Source of the DNA: Bradyrhizobium sp. Rc3b
Lineage (GTDB): Bacteria; Pseudomonadota; Alphaproteobacteria; Rhizobiales; Xanthobacteraceae
Assembly: GCF_900114915.1 (NCBI RefSeq)
Contig: NZ_FOUS01000012.1
Coordinates: 186,001-250,000, forward strand
DNA length: 64,000 bases
Reading direction: 5' to 3'
Part shown: one piece after another, positions 1 through 8,251 of the stretch
Position numbering within the stretch: position 1 is the first letter of the stretch
Layout of the letters: every line of letters starts with the position of its first letter
Notes under the pieces: model-generated
What the model was told of the DNA's origin: nothing
The model's database searches: none
What the model saw: the letters and a program-made list of their open reading frames with translations, nothing else
Position numbers and translations under genes: made by a program

Positions 1-2
1 TC

Positions 3-716
3 GTCTCCTTCGTCAAGAAGCTCAACGCCGATTATCGCAAGCGCTGGAAGGGTCTGACCGGCACGATCCTGATGGAGGCGGCATGGGGCATGACGGAAAC
101 CCACACCTCCAACACCTTCACGGCGGGCTTCCAGGATGACGATTTCGACCTCAACAATCAGCCGATCTTCGTCGGCCTGCCGGTCCCCGGCGCCGAGTTC
201 AAGATCACCGATTTCGAGACCGGCGCATTGCTGCCGCTCGGCGCGGAAGGCGAGATCCGCGTGCGGACGCCGTCGCTGCTGAAGAGCTACTGGAACAAGC
301 CGGAGGCGACCTCCGAGTCGCTCGTCGACGGTTGGCTGCGCACCGGCGATATCGGCAACATCGACAAGGACGGTTTTTTGCACTTCCTCGGCCGCCGCAA
401 GGAGATGCTGAAGGTCAAGGGCATGAGCGTGTTTCCGCCGGAGATCGAGGCGCTGCTCGGCCAGCATCCGAAAGTGCTGGGATCGGGCGTGGTCGGGCGC
501 GACGATCCTGACAAGGGGCAGGTGCCGGTGGCCTATATCCAGCTCAAGCCGGAGGCGGTCGGCACCATCTCTGCGGAAGATCTGCGCGCCTGGTGCGCCG
601 AGCGCATGGCCGTCTACAAGGTCCCGGAAGTGCGTATTATCGATGCCCTGCCGCTGACGGCGACGGGCAAGGTGAAGAAGCAGGATCTCGATCCGAATCT
701 TCCTGCTGCTGTCTGA
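3..716 (+). CDS. AMP-dependent acyl-CoA ligase, C-terminal part (5' end outside window)
   Basis: The reading frame is open from the first bases, so only the C-terminal ~237 residues are present. The GWLRTGDIG segment and the GRRKEMLKVKGMSVFPPEIE hinge are the A7/A8 signatures of the ANL (acyl-CoA synthetase/adenylating) superfamily, and TATGKVKKQDL near the end carries the A10 catalytic lysine. The enzyme should activate a carboxylic acid through an acyl-adenylate to its CoA thioester in the cytosol; the substrate cannot be read from this fragment. The stop codon lies 12 bases before the likely ATG of the downstream carboxylase, so the two are almost certainly co-transcribed and translationally coupled. 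Together they suggest that an acid is activated and its CoA ester then carboxylated. Confidence 0.9.
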   Translation, partial: VSFVKKLNADYRKRWKGLTGTILMEAAWGMTETHTSNTFTAGFQDDDFDLNNQPIFVGLPVPGAEFKITDFETGALLPLGAEGEIRVRTPSLLKSYWNKPEATSESLVDGWLRTGDIGNIDKDGFLHFLGRRKEMLKVKGMSVFPPEIEALLGQHPKVLGSGVVGRDDPDKGQVPVAYIQLKPEAVGTISAEDLRAWCAERMAVYKVPEVRIIDALPLTATGKVKKQDLDPNLPAAV

Positions 717-728
717 GTGAGAGAGACG

Positions 729-3700
729 ATGTCGTTCAAGAAACTCCTGATCGCCAATCGCGGCGAGATCGCCATCCGCATCGCGCGCGCGGCGGCCGAT
801 GCCGGCATCGCGACCGTTGCGATCCATCCCACTGATGATGCGCTGTCGCTGCACGTGCGTGTGGCCGACGAGGCGGTCGAAATCCCCGGCCGCGGCGCCC
901 GGGCCTATCTCGACATCGATGCGGTGGTGACGGCGGCGAAAAGCGTCGGGTGCGATGCCGTGCATGCCGGCTACGGCTTCCTCAGCGAGAATGCCGCATT
1001 CGCCAAGGCGTGCGCGGACGTGGGCCTCACCTTCGTCGGGCCGAAGCCGGCGGCGCTCGAATTGTTCGGCGACAAGGTCGCGGCGCGGCAACTGGCAAAA
1101 CGTTGCGGCGTGCCGATCATTGCCGGCACCAGCGGGCCGTCCTCGCTGGAGGAGATCACGGCGTTCTTCAGTTCCCTCGGCAGCAATGCTGCGATCGTGA
1201 TCAAGGCAATGGCCGGCGGTGGCGGTCGCGGCATGCGCGTGGTCGAGAACGCATCCGATCTTGCGGAAGCCTATGCGCGCTGCCAGTCCGAGGCCAAGGC
1301 GGCCTTTGGCTTCGACGGCTTCTATGCCGAGCGGCTGATCCGGCAGGCGCGGCATATCGAGGTGCAGATCATCGGCGATCGTCACGGCGCGATCTCTCAT
1401 CTCTGGGAGCGTGAATGCACCATCCAGCGCCGGCACCAGAAGCTGATCGAGGTGGCGCCGAGCCCGTCGCTGAGCGATCCCTTGCGCGGCCGCATCATCG
1501 AGGCGGCCAAGCAACTTGCGACGGCGGCGGCTTACGACAATCTCGGCACGTTCGAGTTCCTGGTCGACGGCACGGCCGAGGACAGTTTTGCCTTCATCGA
1601 GGCCAATCCGCGGCTGCAGGTCGAGCACACCGTCACCGAAGAAGTGCTTGGGCTCGACCTCGTCCGCGCCCAGCTTGCGGTCGCGGAGGGTAGCACGCTC
1701 GCCTCGCTTGGCCTTGCGCAGGCATCGATCCCGAAGCCACGAGGCCATGCCATGCAGGTTCGCGTCAACATGGAAACGCTGGACGAGACGGGCGCGACGC
1801 ATCCGACCGGCGGCGTGCTCGCCGTTTTCGAGCCCCCATCAGGCCCCGGAGTTCGTGTCGATAGTTTTGGTTACGCCGGCTACAAGACCAGTGCGGCCTT
1901 CGACTCGTTACTCGCAAAAGTCATCGTGCATACGCCGGGCGAAGCCTGGCATGATGTCGTTGCAAAAGCCTCGCGTGCCCTGCGCGAGTTCCGGATCGAC
2001 GGCGTGGTCACCAATATCGCCTTCCTCCAGGCGGTGCTGGCGCATCCTGATTTCAGGACCAACCGCATCGCGACCGATTTCATCGATCGCAATATCGCAA
2101 AGCTCGTCGATGCGGCCGATGGCGCGGCCAAGCCGCTTTACTTTGCGCCAACCGAAGGAAGTGGCGTTCACGGTGCCGAGACGCACGTCGCGCAAGTGGT
2201 GCCTGAAGGCACGGTGATGGTCGCCGCACCGTTGCAGGGAACCATCGTCACCATTCAGGTGAAGGAAGGCGAGATCGTGCGCCCCGGCCAGCAGCTCGCC
2301 GTGATCGAGTCCATGAAAATGGAACATCTGGTGATGGCCGAGCAGGGCGGCCGTGTCATGACGCTCGCCGCCGGCGACGGCGCCACGCTGATGCATGGCG
2401 AGCCGATCATGTATCTCGAGCCGCTCGACGTTGCGGCGGATAGGGCCACGGCCGAAGCCGACATCGATCTGGATCACATCCGGCCCGATCTCGCCGAGTT
2501 GATTGCCCGCCAGGCGAACACGCTGGATGCGAATCGCCCCGCCTCGGTCGAGCGCCGCCGCAACACCAACCAGCGCACCGCGCGCGAGAACGTCGCCCAG
2601 CTCGTCGACGAAGGCTCGTTCATGGAATATGGCAGCCTCGCCATCGCGGCGCAGCGCCGCCGCCGCAAGCTCGACGATCTCATCAAGAACACGCCGGCTG
2701 ACGGACTCGTGATGGGCGTCGCCACGGTGAATGGCGAGAAGTTCGGGCCCGAGGGTGCGCGCTGCATCGTCGTGGCCTATGACTACACCGTGCTCGCGGG
2801 CACGCAGGGCCACATGAACCACAAGAAGATCGACCGCATGCTGACCCTTGCGGAAGACTGGCGCGTGCCGCTGGTGTTCTATGCCGAGGGCGGCGGCGGC
2901 CGGCCCGGCGACACCGACCGGCTCGGTATGACCGGGCTCGACGGTCCGTCCTTCGTGCAATTCGCAAGGCTCTCCGGCCTCGTGCCCGTGATTGGTGTCG
3001 TCTCCGGCTATTGCTTCGCCGGCAACGCCGCGATGCTTGGCTGCTGCGACGTGATCATCGCCACCAAGAACGCCTCGATCGGAATGGGCGGCCCTGCGAT
3101 GATCGAAGGCGGCGGCCTCGGCGTCTATCATCCGGCCGAGGTCGGCCCGGTCTCGTTCCAGTCGCCGAACGGCGTCATCGATATCCTCGTCGAGGACGAG
3201 GAGGAGGCGACATCCGTCGCGCAAAAGTATCTGTCCTATTTCCAGGGCGCGGTGACGGAGTGGGAGGCCGCCGACCAGCGCCTGCTCCGACGCGCCATCC
3301 CCGAGAACCGGCTGCGCGTCTACGACATCCGCAGCGTGATCGATCTCGTCGCCGACAAGGATTCCGTGCTGGAGCTGCGCCGCGACTACGGCGTCGGCAT
3401 GATCACCGCGCTGATCCGCATCGAAGGAAAGCCGTTCGGCCTGATCGCCAACAATCCGCGCCATCTCGGCGGCGCCATCGACGCCGATGCCGGCGATAAG
3501 GCCGCCCGCTTCCTCCAGCTCTGCGACGCGTTCGACCTTCCCGTCGTTTCGCTCTGCGACACGCCCGGCTTCATGGTCGGCCCGGAAGCCGAGAAGACCG
3601 CGATCGTGCGTCACGTCTCGCGCATGTTCGTCACGGGCGCGAGCCTCACTGTGCCGCTGTTCGGCATCGTGCTGCGCAAGGGCTACGGTCTCGGCGCGCA

Positions 3701-4034
3701 GTCGATGATCGGCGGCGGCTTCCACGCCTCGTTCTTCACCGCGGCCTGGCCGACCGGCGAATTCGGCGGCATGGGCCTGGAGGGCTACGTCCGCCTCGGC
3801 TTCCGCAAGGAGATGGAGGCGATCACTGACCCCGAGGAGCGCGAGACCTATTACCGCAACAAGGTCGCCGAGCTCTATGCCAACGGCAAGGCGGTCTCGA
3901 TCGCATCGGTATTCGAGATCGACAACGTGATCGACCCCGCCGAGACGCGCCGCTGGATCATGGCCGGACTCCGTTCGGTGCCGAAGCCGCCGGCCAGGGC
4001 CGGGAAGAAGCGGCCATGCATCGATACGTGGTGA
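729..4034 (+). CDS. single-chain biotin-dependent acyl-CoA carboxylase (biotin carboxylase + biotinyl + carboxyltransferase)
   Basis: This ~1101-residue protein carries all acyl-CoA carboxylase parts on one chain. Residues ~1-450 are an ATP-grasp biotin carboxylase starting with KKLLIANRGEIAIRIAR. A biotinyl domain follows with the ESMKM motif, biotinylated lysine near residue 530. From about residue 600 there is a carboxyltransferase with N- and C-lobes. Most bacterial acetyl- and propionyl-CoA carboxylases split these parts over two to four subunits; single-chain forms are known as long-chain or broad-range acyl-CoA carboxylases. A GTG at 717 would add four residues, but ATG 729 has a GAGAGA ribosome site just ahead and matches the usual biotin carboxylase start. 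It follows the ligase directly and precedes an AcoR-like activator. The CoA substrate is unknown. Confidence 0.92.
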   Translation: MSFKKLLIANRGEIAIRIARAAADAGIATVAIHPTDDALSLHVRVADEAVEIPGRGARAYLDIDAVVTAAKSVGCDAVHAGYGFLSENAAFAKACADVGLTFVGPKPAALELFGDKVAARQLAKRCGVPIIAGTSGPSSLEEITAFFSSLGSNAAIVIKAMAGGGGRGMRVVENASDLAEAYARCQSEAKAAFGFDGFYAERLIRQARHIEVQIIGDRHGAISHLWERECTIQRRHQKLIEVAPSPSLSDPLRGRIIEAAKQLATAAAYDNLGTFEFLVDGTAEDSFAFIEANPRLQVEHTVTEEVLGLDLVRAQLAVAEGSTLASLGLAQASIPKPRGHAMQVRVNMETLDETGATHPTGGVLAVFEPPSGPGVRVDSFGYAGYKTSAAFDSLLAKVIVHTPGEAWHDVVAKASRALREFRIDGVVTNIAFLQAVLAHPDFRTNRIATDFIDRNIAKLVDAADGAAKPLYFAPTEGSGVHGAETHVAQVVPEGTVMVAAPLQGTIVTIQVKEGEIVRPGQQLAVIESMKMEHLVMAEQGGRVMTLAAGDGATLMHGEPIMYLEPLDVAADRATAEADIDLDHIRPDLAELIARQANTLDANRPASVERRRNTNQRTARENVAQLVDEGSFMEYGSLAIAAQRRRRKLDDLIKNTPADGLVMGVATVNGEKFGPEGARCIVVAYDYTVLAGTQGHMNHKKIDRMLTLAEDWRVPLVFYAEGGGGRPGDTDRLGMTGLDGPSFVQFARLSGLVPVIGVVSGYCFAGNAAMLGCCDVIIATKNASIGMGGPAMIEGGGLGVYHPAEVGPVSFQSPNGVIDILVEDEEEATSVAQKYLSYFQGAVTEWEAADQRLLRRAIPENRLRVYDIRSVIDLVADKDSVLELRRDYGVGMITALIRIEGKPFGLIANNPRHLGGAIDADAGDKAARFLQLCDAFDLPVVSLCDTPGFMVGPEAEKTAIVRHVSRMFVTGASLTVPLFGIVLRKGYGLGAQSMIGGGFHASFFTAAWPTGEFGGMGLEGYVRLGFRKEMEAITDPEERETYYRNKVAELYANGKAVSIASVFEIDNVIDPAETRRWIMAGLRSVPKPPARAGKKRPCIDTW

Positions 4035-4058
4035 GGGCGGTGCAGCAATAGATGAGCC

Positions 4059-4158
4059 CGTCATTCCGGGCGCGCGCAGCGCGAACCCGGAATCTCAAGA
4101 TCCTAGGGTGCGCAAGGGCACACCCTAGTTCGGTGCTTCGCATCGCCCCGGGATGACG
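4059..4158. repeat. palindromic intergenic repeat, family E copy 1
   Basis: The element opens with CGTCATTCCGGG and closes with CCCGGGATGACG, giving complementary ends. It contains an inner hairpin around TAGGGTGCGCAAGGGCACACCCTA. A second copy lies near 31861-31954, with the same GGTGCGCAAGGGC core and the same CGGAATCTC/GGAATCTC stretch. It sits between the carboxylase stop and the sigma-54 regulator. No gene is seen in it. Confidence 0.7.
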
Positions 4159-4258
4159 AGAAGAGACAGCGTGCCTCCAAGCCGTTCCCGGTTCCCGATT
4201 GACATCCCCGCCTGTGGTGCCAGACTTTGCACAATAATACAGGGTGGAGACGTCCGCG

Positions 4259-6127
4259 ATGGCCAGCCTGTCGGCCTCGAACCATGTCGCCCGTGTCTTG
4301 TCCGTCGCCAATCAATTGGCCGACGTCGATGCCTCTTCGCGCATTGCCGATTCCTGGCGGCGCTGCCTGATCAGCCACAAGCTCGACCCCGCCCGGCAGG
4401 GACCGCCGCAGACGCTGACTGAAGCCGAGGTCCGGCATGTCGCCGAACCGATGGAGCAGCTGATCCAGCTGGCGACGCCGGAGCTCGAAGACCTCGCGCG
4501 GGTCCTGCGCGAGGCCGGCTATTGCGTCAATCTCGCCGACCCCAGCGCCACGATGCTGTGGAGCCGGCTGCCCGGCCCGGCCGATACTGAAATCTTCATG
4601 CGCTGGAAGGTCTATACCGGCTCGAATTTTTCCGAGGCTTTCGAAGGCACCAACGGGCTCGGCACCGCACTCGCGGAGCAGAAGCCGATCCTGGTGCATC
4701 GTGACGAGCATTTTCGCGCGCAGTGGCACATGTTCTCCTGCGCCGTGGCGCCGCTGTTCGACCAGGCCGGTCGCCTCGCCGGTGCCGTGAACATCACCTC
4801 ATGCCGAGAGGATCTCGAGCGCGCTGCGCATCAGCTCGCGCTCGCGGTGACGATGGAGGCGACGCGGCGCATGGAGGGTGCGATCTTCCGCGGTCATTTC
4901 CGCAACGCCTGGATCGCGACCGTGCCGGGCGACGGCGGCAGCGGTCTGCTCGCCTATGACGACGACCGCCGCATCGTCGGCGCCTGCCGTTCGGCGCGGG
5001 CACTGCTGGGTCTCACCGACGGCCTGATCGCATCCGGCATCGATCTGTCGCGCTACGTCAAGTTCGATCATCATGCCGGCCGCGGCGCGGACGAGACGGT
5101 CGAGTTGCGCCGCGCCGATGGCAGTGCGTTAGGGCGAGGGCATGTTGCGCCGCCGCTGCGGGCGAGATCATCGGCGCGCCCGCTTGCACCGCGCCGCGAT
5201 GCAGCTGTCGATCGCTTCGACGCCCTGCATCGGCTCGCCGGCCGCGATCCCGGGCTGATCAGAAGCGTGAAGCGGCTCCGAAGCATAGGCGATCACAATC
5301 TGCCGGTGCTGCTCCATGGCGAGACCGGCGTCGGCAAGGACGTGTTCGCGCGCGCCATTCACGCGGCCAGCAACCGCGCGCGCAGCAATTATGTGGCGCT
5401 GAACTGCGCGGCGATGCCGGAGAGCCTGATCGACGCCGAGCTGTTCGGCTACGAGGCCGGCGCCTTCACCGGCGCGCGGCGCGACGGCTCGAAGGGCCTG
5501 ATCGTGCAGGCCGACGGCGGCACGCTGTTCCTCGACGAAATCGGCGATATGCCGATCGCGCTGCAGACGCGCTTGTTACGCGTGCTGGAAAACCGCGAGG
5601 TCTGGCCGCTTGGCGCGCTCAAGCCCGTCGCCGTCGACATCCGCCTCATCAGCGCCACCCACCGCGATCTCGGCCGCATGGCCGAAGAAGGCGGCTTCCG
5701 CGCCGACCTCTATTTCCGCCTGCGCGGCCTCGAGGTGCGGCTGCCAGCCTTGCGCGAGCGTGCCGACCGGGACGACGTCATCCGCCAGATCGCGCGCGAG
5801 GAGGCGCCGAACTGCAGGCTTTCGGACCAGGCGTGGTCGCAACTCTCGGCCTATTCCTATCCCGGCAACATGCGCCAGCTTCGCCACGTGCTGCGGCTCG
5901 CCGGTTGCACGGCGGAGAACGGGGTCATCACCGAGGCGGATCTGGATCTGCCGCCGTTCGGAGGGAGGGCAGCGGAGCCTGATCTTGCAGCGGCCGAGCG
6001 CGCCACGATCGTCGAAGCCCTGCGTAAGCACGGCGGCCGCGTGACGGAAGCGGCCCGCGCGCTGAAGCTCAGCCGCGCCACGCTCTATCGCAAGATCAAG
6101 CAGTTGAAGATCGAGACGGCGCAGTAG
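4259..6127 (+). CDS. sigma-54-dependent transcriptional activator, AcoR-like (GAF + AAA+ + Fis HTH)
   Basis: The protein of ~622 residues has an N-terminal sensory region of the AcoR type, a sigma-54 AAA+ module and a C-terminal Fis-like helix-turn-helix. The Walker A motif GETGVGKD is near residues 354-361, the sigma-54 contact loop GAFTGA is at about 401-406, and GGTLFLDEIGD is Walker B. All are intact, so it should activate sigma-54 promoters. AcoR relatives sense small metabolites directly through the GAF-like region and do not need a phosphorylated receiver. A GTG at 4244 would lengthen the protein slightly; ATG 4259 is preceded by AGGGTGGAGA and is preferred. It lies downstream of the ligase-carboxylase pair on the same strand and is a candidate regulator of it; the target promoter would be outside the window. 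Confidence 0.93.
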   Translation: MASLSASNHVARVLSVANQLADVDASSRIADSWRRCLISHKLDPARQGPPQTLTEAEVRHVAEPMEQLIQLATPELEDLARVLREAGYCVNLADPSATMLWSRLPGPADTEIFMRWKVYTGSNFSEAFEGTNGLGTALAEQKPILVHRDEHFRAQWHMFSCAVAPLFDQAGRLAGAVNITSCREDLERAAHQLALAVTMEATRRMEGAIFRGHFRNAWIATVPGDGGSGLLAYDDDRRIVGACRSARALLGLTDGLIASGIDLSRYVKFDHHAGRGADETVELRRADGSALGRGHVAPPLRARSSARPLAPRRDAAVDRFDALHRLAGRDPGLIRSVKRLRSIGDHNLPVLLHGETGVGKDVFARAIHAASNRARSNYVALNCAAMPESLIDAELFGYEAGAFTGARRDGSKGLIVQADGGTLFLDEIGDMPIALQTRLLRVLENREVWPLGALKPVAVDIRLISATHRDLGRMAEEGGFRADLYFRLRGLEVRLPALRERADRDDVIRQIAREEAPNCRLSDQAWSQLSAYSYPGNMRQLRHVLRLAGCTAENGVITEADLDLPPFGGRAAEPDLAAAERATIVEALRKHGGRVTEAARALKLSRATLYRKIKQLKIETAQ

Positions 6128-6170
6128 GGATCAGCTGCACGTGGCGCGCGTTCTCCGCTGGCTCGGAATC

Positions 6171-6260
6171 GTAGGGTGGGCAAAGGCGCGCTTGCGCCGT
6201 GCCCACCATCTCTAACCGAATGTTGCAGTACGTGGGCACGCTTCGCTTTGCCCACCCTAC
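6171..6260. repeat. palindromic intergenic repeat, family A copy 1
   Basis: The ends are a perfect 15-bp inverted repeat, GTAGGGTGGGCAAAG against CTTTGCCCACCCTAC. Inside, GCGCCGTGCCCACC and GTGGGCACGCTTCGC give a second level of pairing. Three more copies are at 15931-16050, 47682-47773 and 49484-49572. It lies between the convergent sigma-54 regulator and the flavin reductase. Confidence 0.85.
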
Positions 6261-6288
6261 GATACTGTATTCGCAGCGAGAGTGACGA

Positions 6289-6858
6289 TTAAGAAAAATC
6301 CGTCCAGCTCAGATGCCGTGAATCGAGGTCGCCGACCGTCACCGTTTCGCGCATCTCATGCGGCGTGTGAAAACTGCTGCGCAGGTACACCAGCGGCGCT
6401 GCGGACGCCAGATGCGACACGCCGCGCACTTCGCCGACGAAGATCGAATGCGTCGTCGTCTCGAACTCCTGCGCCAGCACGCAGTCGAATGCGGCGACCG
6501 CATCCGTCAGCACCGGGGCGCCCGTGGCCCCACGCGTCCACTGTCCGAACGCAAAACGGTCGTCGCCGTTGACGCCCTTCTGGCCGCTGAAGGTCAGCGC
6601 GAGCAGGGCGTGGTCCTCGTGCAGGAAGTTGATCGCGAACGCGCCTTCCTCGCGGATGCGCGCATGTGCGCTGGCGTTGCGGTTGACGCAGACGATCAGC
6701 GAGGGCGGGCTATCCGACAGCGAGCAGGCCGAGGTCACCGTCAATCCCGTGCGCTTGCCGTGCTCGGCGCCGACCGTGACCAGCGCGACGGCGCCGGCAC
6801 ATTGGCGCATCGCCTGCTTGAAATCCTTCACGTCGAGAGGATTGGCGTCGACCGTCAC
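6289..6858 (-). CDS. flavin reductase family protein (HpaC-like, reductase of a two-component monooxygenase)
   Basis: The ~189-residue product belongs to the short-chain flavin reductase family with an FMN-binding split-barrel. The segments VTVGAEHGKRTGLTVTSACSL and SDSPPSLIVCVNR are typical of HpaC/DIM6 proteins. Such enzymes use NAD(P)H to reduce free FMN or FAD and hand it to a partner monooxygenase. The GTG start at 6858 (VTVDANPLD) has GGAG eight bases upstream and gives the family's usual length; the frame is open further upstream without resembling the family. It is 58 bases downstream of the luciferase-like oxidoreductase on the same strand, the expected partner. Confidence 0.85.
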   Translation of the reverse strand: MTVDANPLDVKDFKQAMRQCAGAVALVTVGAEHGKRTGLTVTSACSLSDSPPSLIVCVNRNASAHARIREEGAFAINFLHEDHALLALTFSGQKGVNGDDRFAFGQWTRGATGAPVLTDAVAAFDCVLAQEFETTTHSIFVGEVRGVSHLASAAPLVYLRSSFHTPHEMRETVTVGDLDSRHLSWTDFS

Positions 6859-6916
6859 GCGGAAATCTCCGAAAACAGAAGCGGGTGCGACACGATCGCG
6901 CCGCACCCGCTGAGCG

Positions 6917-8014
6917 TCAAGCCGCCTTCTTCGCGGAGCCGAGATGCGCAAGGCGCGGCATCACCTCGTTCTTCAGCAGCGAGAGCGAGTGGTGCCAGGC
7001 TTCCGCCTTGTGCTTGTAGTCGAAGCCGAACACCAGCAGCACGCCGAAGCCGCCGACCTCGTCGTAGATCTTCTCGATCTTCTCGGCGACGGTCGCGGGC
7101 GAGCCGACGATCCAGTTCCGCTTGGCGCAATATTCGACCGTGACGTCGCTGTCGGGGACATCAGGGGCGTGCTTGAGATAATCCTTGAAGCCGAAATGGC
7201 CGAGCAGCGGCAGGAAGTACTCGCTCATCATCCGGCCCATCATGTCGCCGGTCGAGAGCTTCCAGGCTTCCTCGTCGGTGTCGGCGACGAACACCTCGCG
7301 CACCAGGCGCCAGTCCTGCCGGTTCGGCTTGCGCCCGGTCTTGGCGGCGCCGATCTCGACCGAGTCCCAATGGCTGGAGACATAGGCCGGGTTGAGGTTG
7401 AGGCTCATCGGGATGAAGCCGCGCTCGCCGGCGAGCTTCAGCGTGTCCGAGTTCTTCGACAGCCCGGCAACGCCGATCGGCGGATGCGGCGCCTGCAACG
7501 GCTTGATGTGGGGCTTGAGGAAGTCGAACATCGTGTCCGGCTTGGTCACCGTCCAGAATTTGCCCTTGTGGGTGAAGGGTGCCGGCTCGGTCCACAGCTT
7601 CAGGATGATCTCCAGCGCCTCGCGGGTCATGTCGCGGTTCTGCCCGCTCATGCCGTCGACGTTGAACATCGCCCAGTCGCTCGGCAAGCCGCTCGCCGCG
7701 ACGCCGAAATTGAGCCGGCCCTCGGAGAGATGGTCGAGCATCGCGACGCGGTTGGCGAGCTCGGCCGGGTGGTGATAGGGCAACAGGAAGCCGCCGGGTC
7801 CAATGCGCAGCTTCTTGGTCTGCATCAGGGCCTGCGCGATCAGGAGGTCCGGCGTGGGATTGGGTTCCCAGGGCGCGGTGTGGTGCTCGCCGACCCAGGC
7901 TTCCTGATAGCCGAGCTCGTCGAGCCAGCGCATGACCTGCAGGTCCCAGTCGTTCCCTTCCTTCAGGCCGCACTCCGGCGGATGCGAAGGCATCGTGAAA
8001 TAGCCGATCTCCAT
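6917..8014 (-). CDS. LLM-class flavin-dependent oxidoreductase (luciferase-like monooxygenase)
   Basis: The 365-residue protein starts MEIGYFTMPSHPP and continues with WVGEHH, PDLLIAQ and FGVAASGLPSDW, the pattern of bacterial luciferase-like TIM-barrel monooxygenases using reduced FMN. ATG 8014 has GAGGA five bases upstream; an in-frame ATG four codons earlier is possible. With the flavin reductase just downstream it should form a two-component monooxygenase, in which the reductase supplies FMNH2 and this subunit oxygenates the substrate. The substrate is not evident. The gene is divergent from dgoK, and the region between carries direct and inverted repeats that could be operators. Confidence 0.9.
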   Translation of the reverse strand: MEIGYFTMPSHPPECGLKEGNDWDLQVMRWLDELGYQEAWVGEHHTAPWEPNPTPDLLIAQALMQTKKLRIGPGGFLLPYHHPAELANRVAMLDHLSEGRLNFGVAASGLPSDWAMFNVDGMSGQNRDMTREALEIILKLWTEPAPFTHKGKFWTVTKPDTMFDFLKPHIKPLQAPHPPIGVAGLSKNSDTLKLAGERGFIPMSLNLNPAYVSSHWDSVEIGAAKTGRKPNRQDWRLVREVFVADTDEEAWKLSTGDMMGRMMSEYFLPLLGHFGFKDYLKHAPDVPDSDVTVEYCAKRNWIVGSPATVAEKIEKIYDEVGGFGVLLVFGFDYKHKAEAWHHSLSLLKNEVMPRLAHLGSAKKAA

Positions 8015-8075
8015 GGGTTTCCTCATCTGATGTTGACGCGTCTTGTCGCGCGTTGACGGAGTTGAGCGCCGAAGC

Positions 8076-8119
8076 TTCAGCAAGCGCTGTGCCAGCGGTT
8101 CAGCAAGCGCTGTGCCAGC
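8076..8119. promoter_or_regulatory. tandem 21-bp direct repeats in the LLM-oxidoreductase/dgoK intergenic region
   Basis: Two exact copies of a 21-base unit beginning TTCAGCAAGCGCTG occur at 8076-8096 and 8099-8119, 23 bases apart. They lie in the divergent promoter region. Two turns of helix between identical sites is a common layout for a repeated operator, but no regulator gene is adjacent, so the role is inferred. Confidence 0.4.
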
Positions 8120-8199
8120 ACGGCGGAGCCTCGAATTGCGGAGAAAGGGCTGGTTTGCCCGCGCAATAGCCGGTATCTCGGCACAGACTTGCAAGACGT

Positions 8200-8238
8200 C
8201 GTCTCACTGTCGCGAGACGGCGTCCCAGCCGTGAGACG
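8200..8238. promoter_or_regulatory. inverted repeat upstream of dgoK (candidate operator)
   Basis: CGTCTCAC at 8200-8207 is the exact complement of GTGAGACG at 8231-8238, and an additional GAGAC occurs at 8214-8218 between them. The element ends about 13 bases before the dgoK ATG, so a protein bound here would block expression. The binding factor is unknown. Confidence 0.35.
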
Positions 8239-8251
8239 AGGACAGTTTCGC

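Noticed and set aside
1908..4064. A 718-codon frame antisense to the acyl-CoA carboxylase
   Set aside because: The coding evidence for the carboxylase is unambiguous, and the antisense product is His/Ala/Arg-rich low-complexity sequence.
4214..4232. A sigma-54-like promoter (GG...TTTGC) just before the AcoR-type gene
   Set aside because: The GG and GC elements are 11 bases apart instead of 10, and TGGCAC is not matched, so it is not a credible -24/-12 promoter.
6171..6260. Possible CRISPR-like or attachment-site repeats from the GTAGGGTGGGCAAAG family
   Set aside because: Copies are scattered singly over 43 kb, are palindromic and have no regular spacers, so they are dispersed intergenic repeats.
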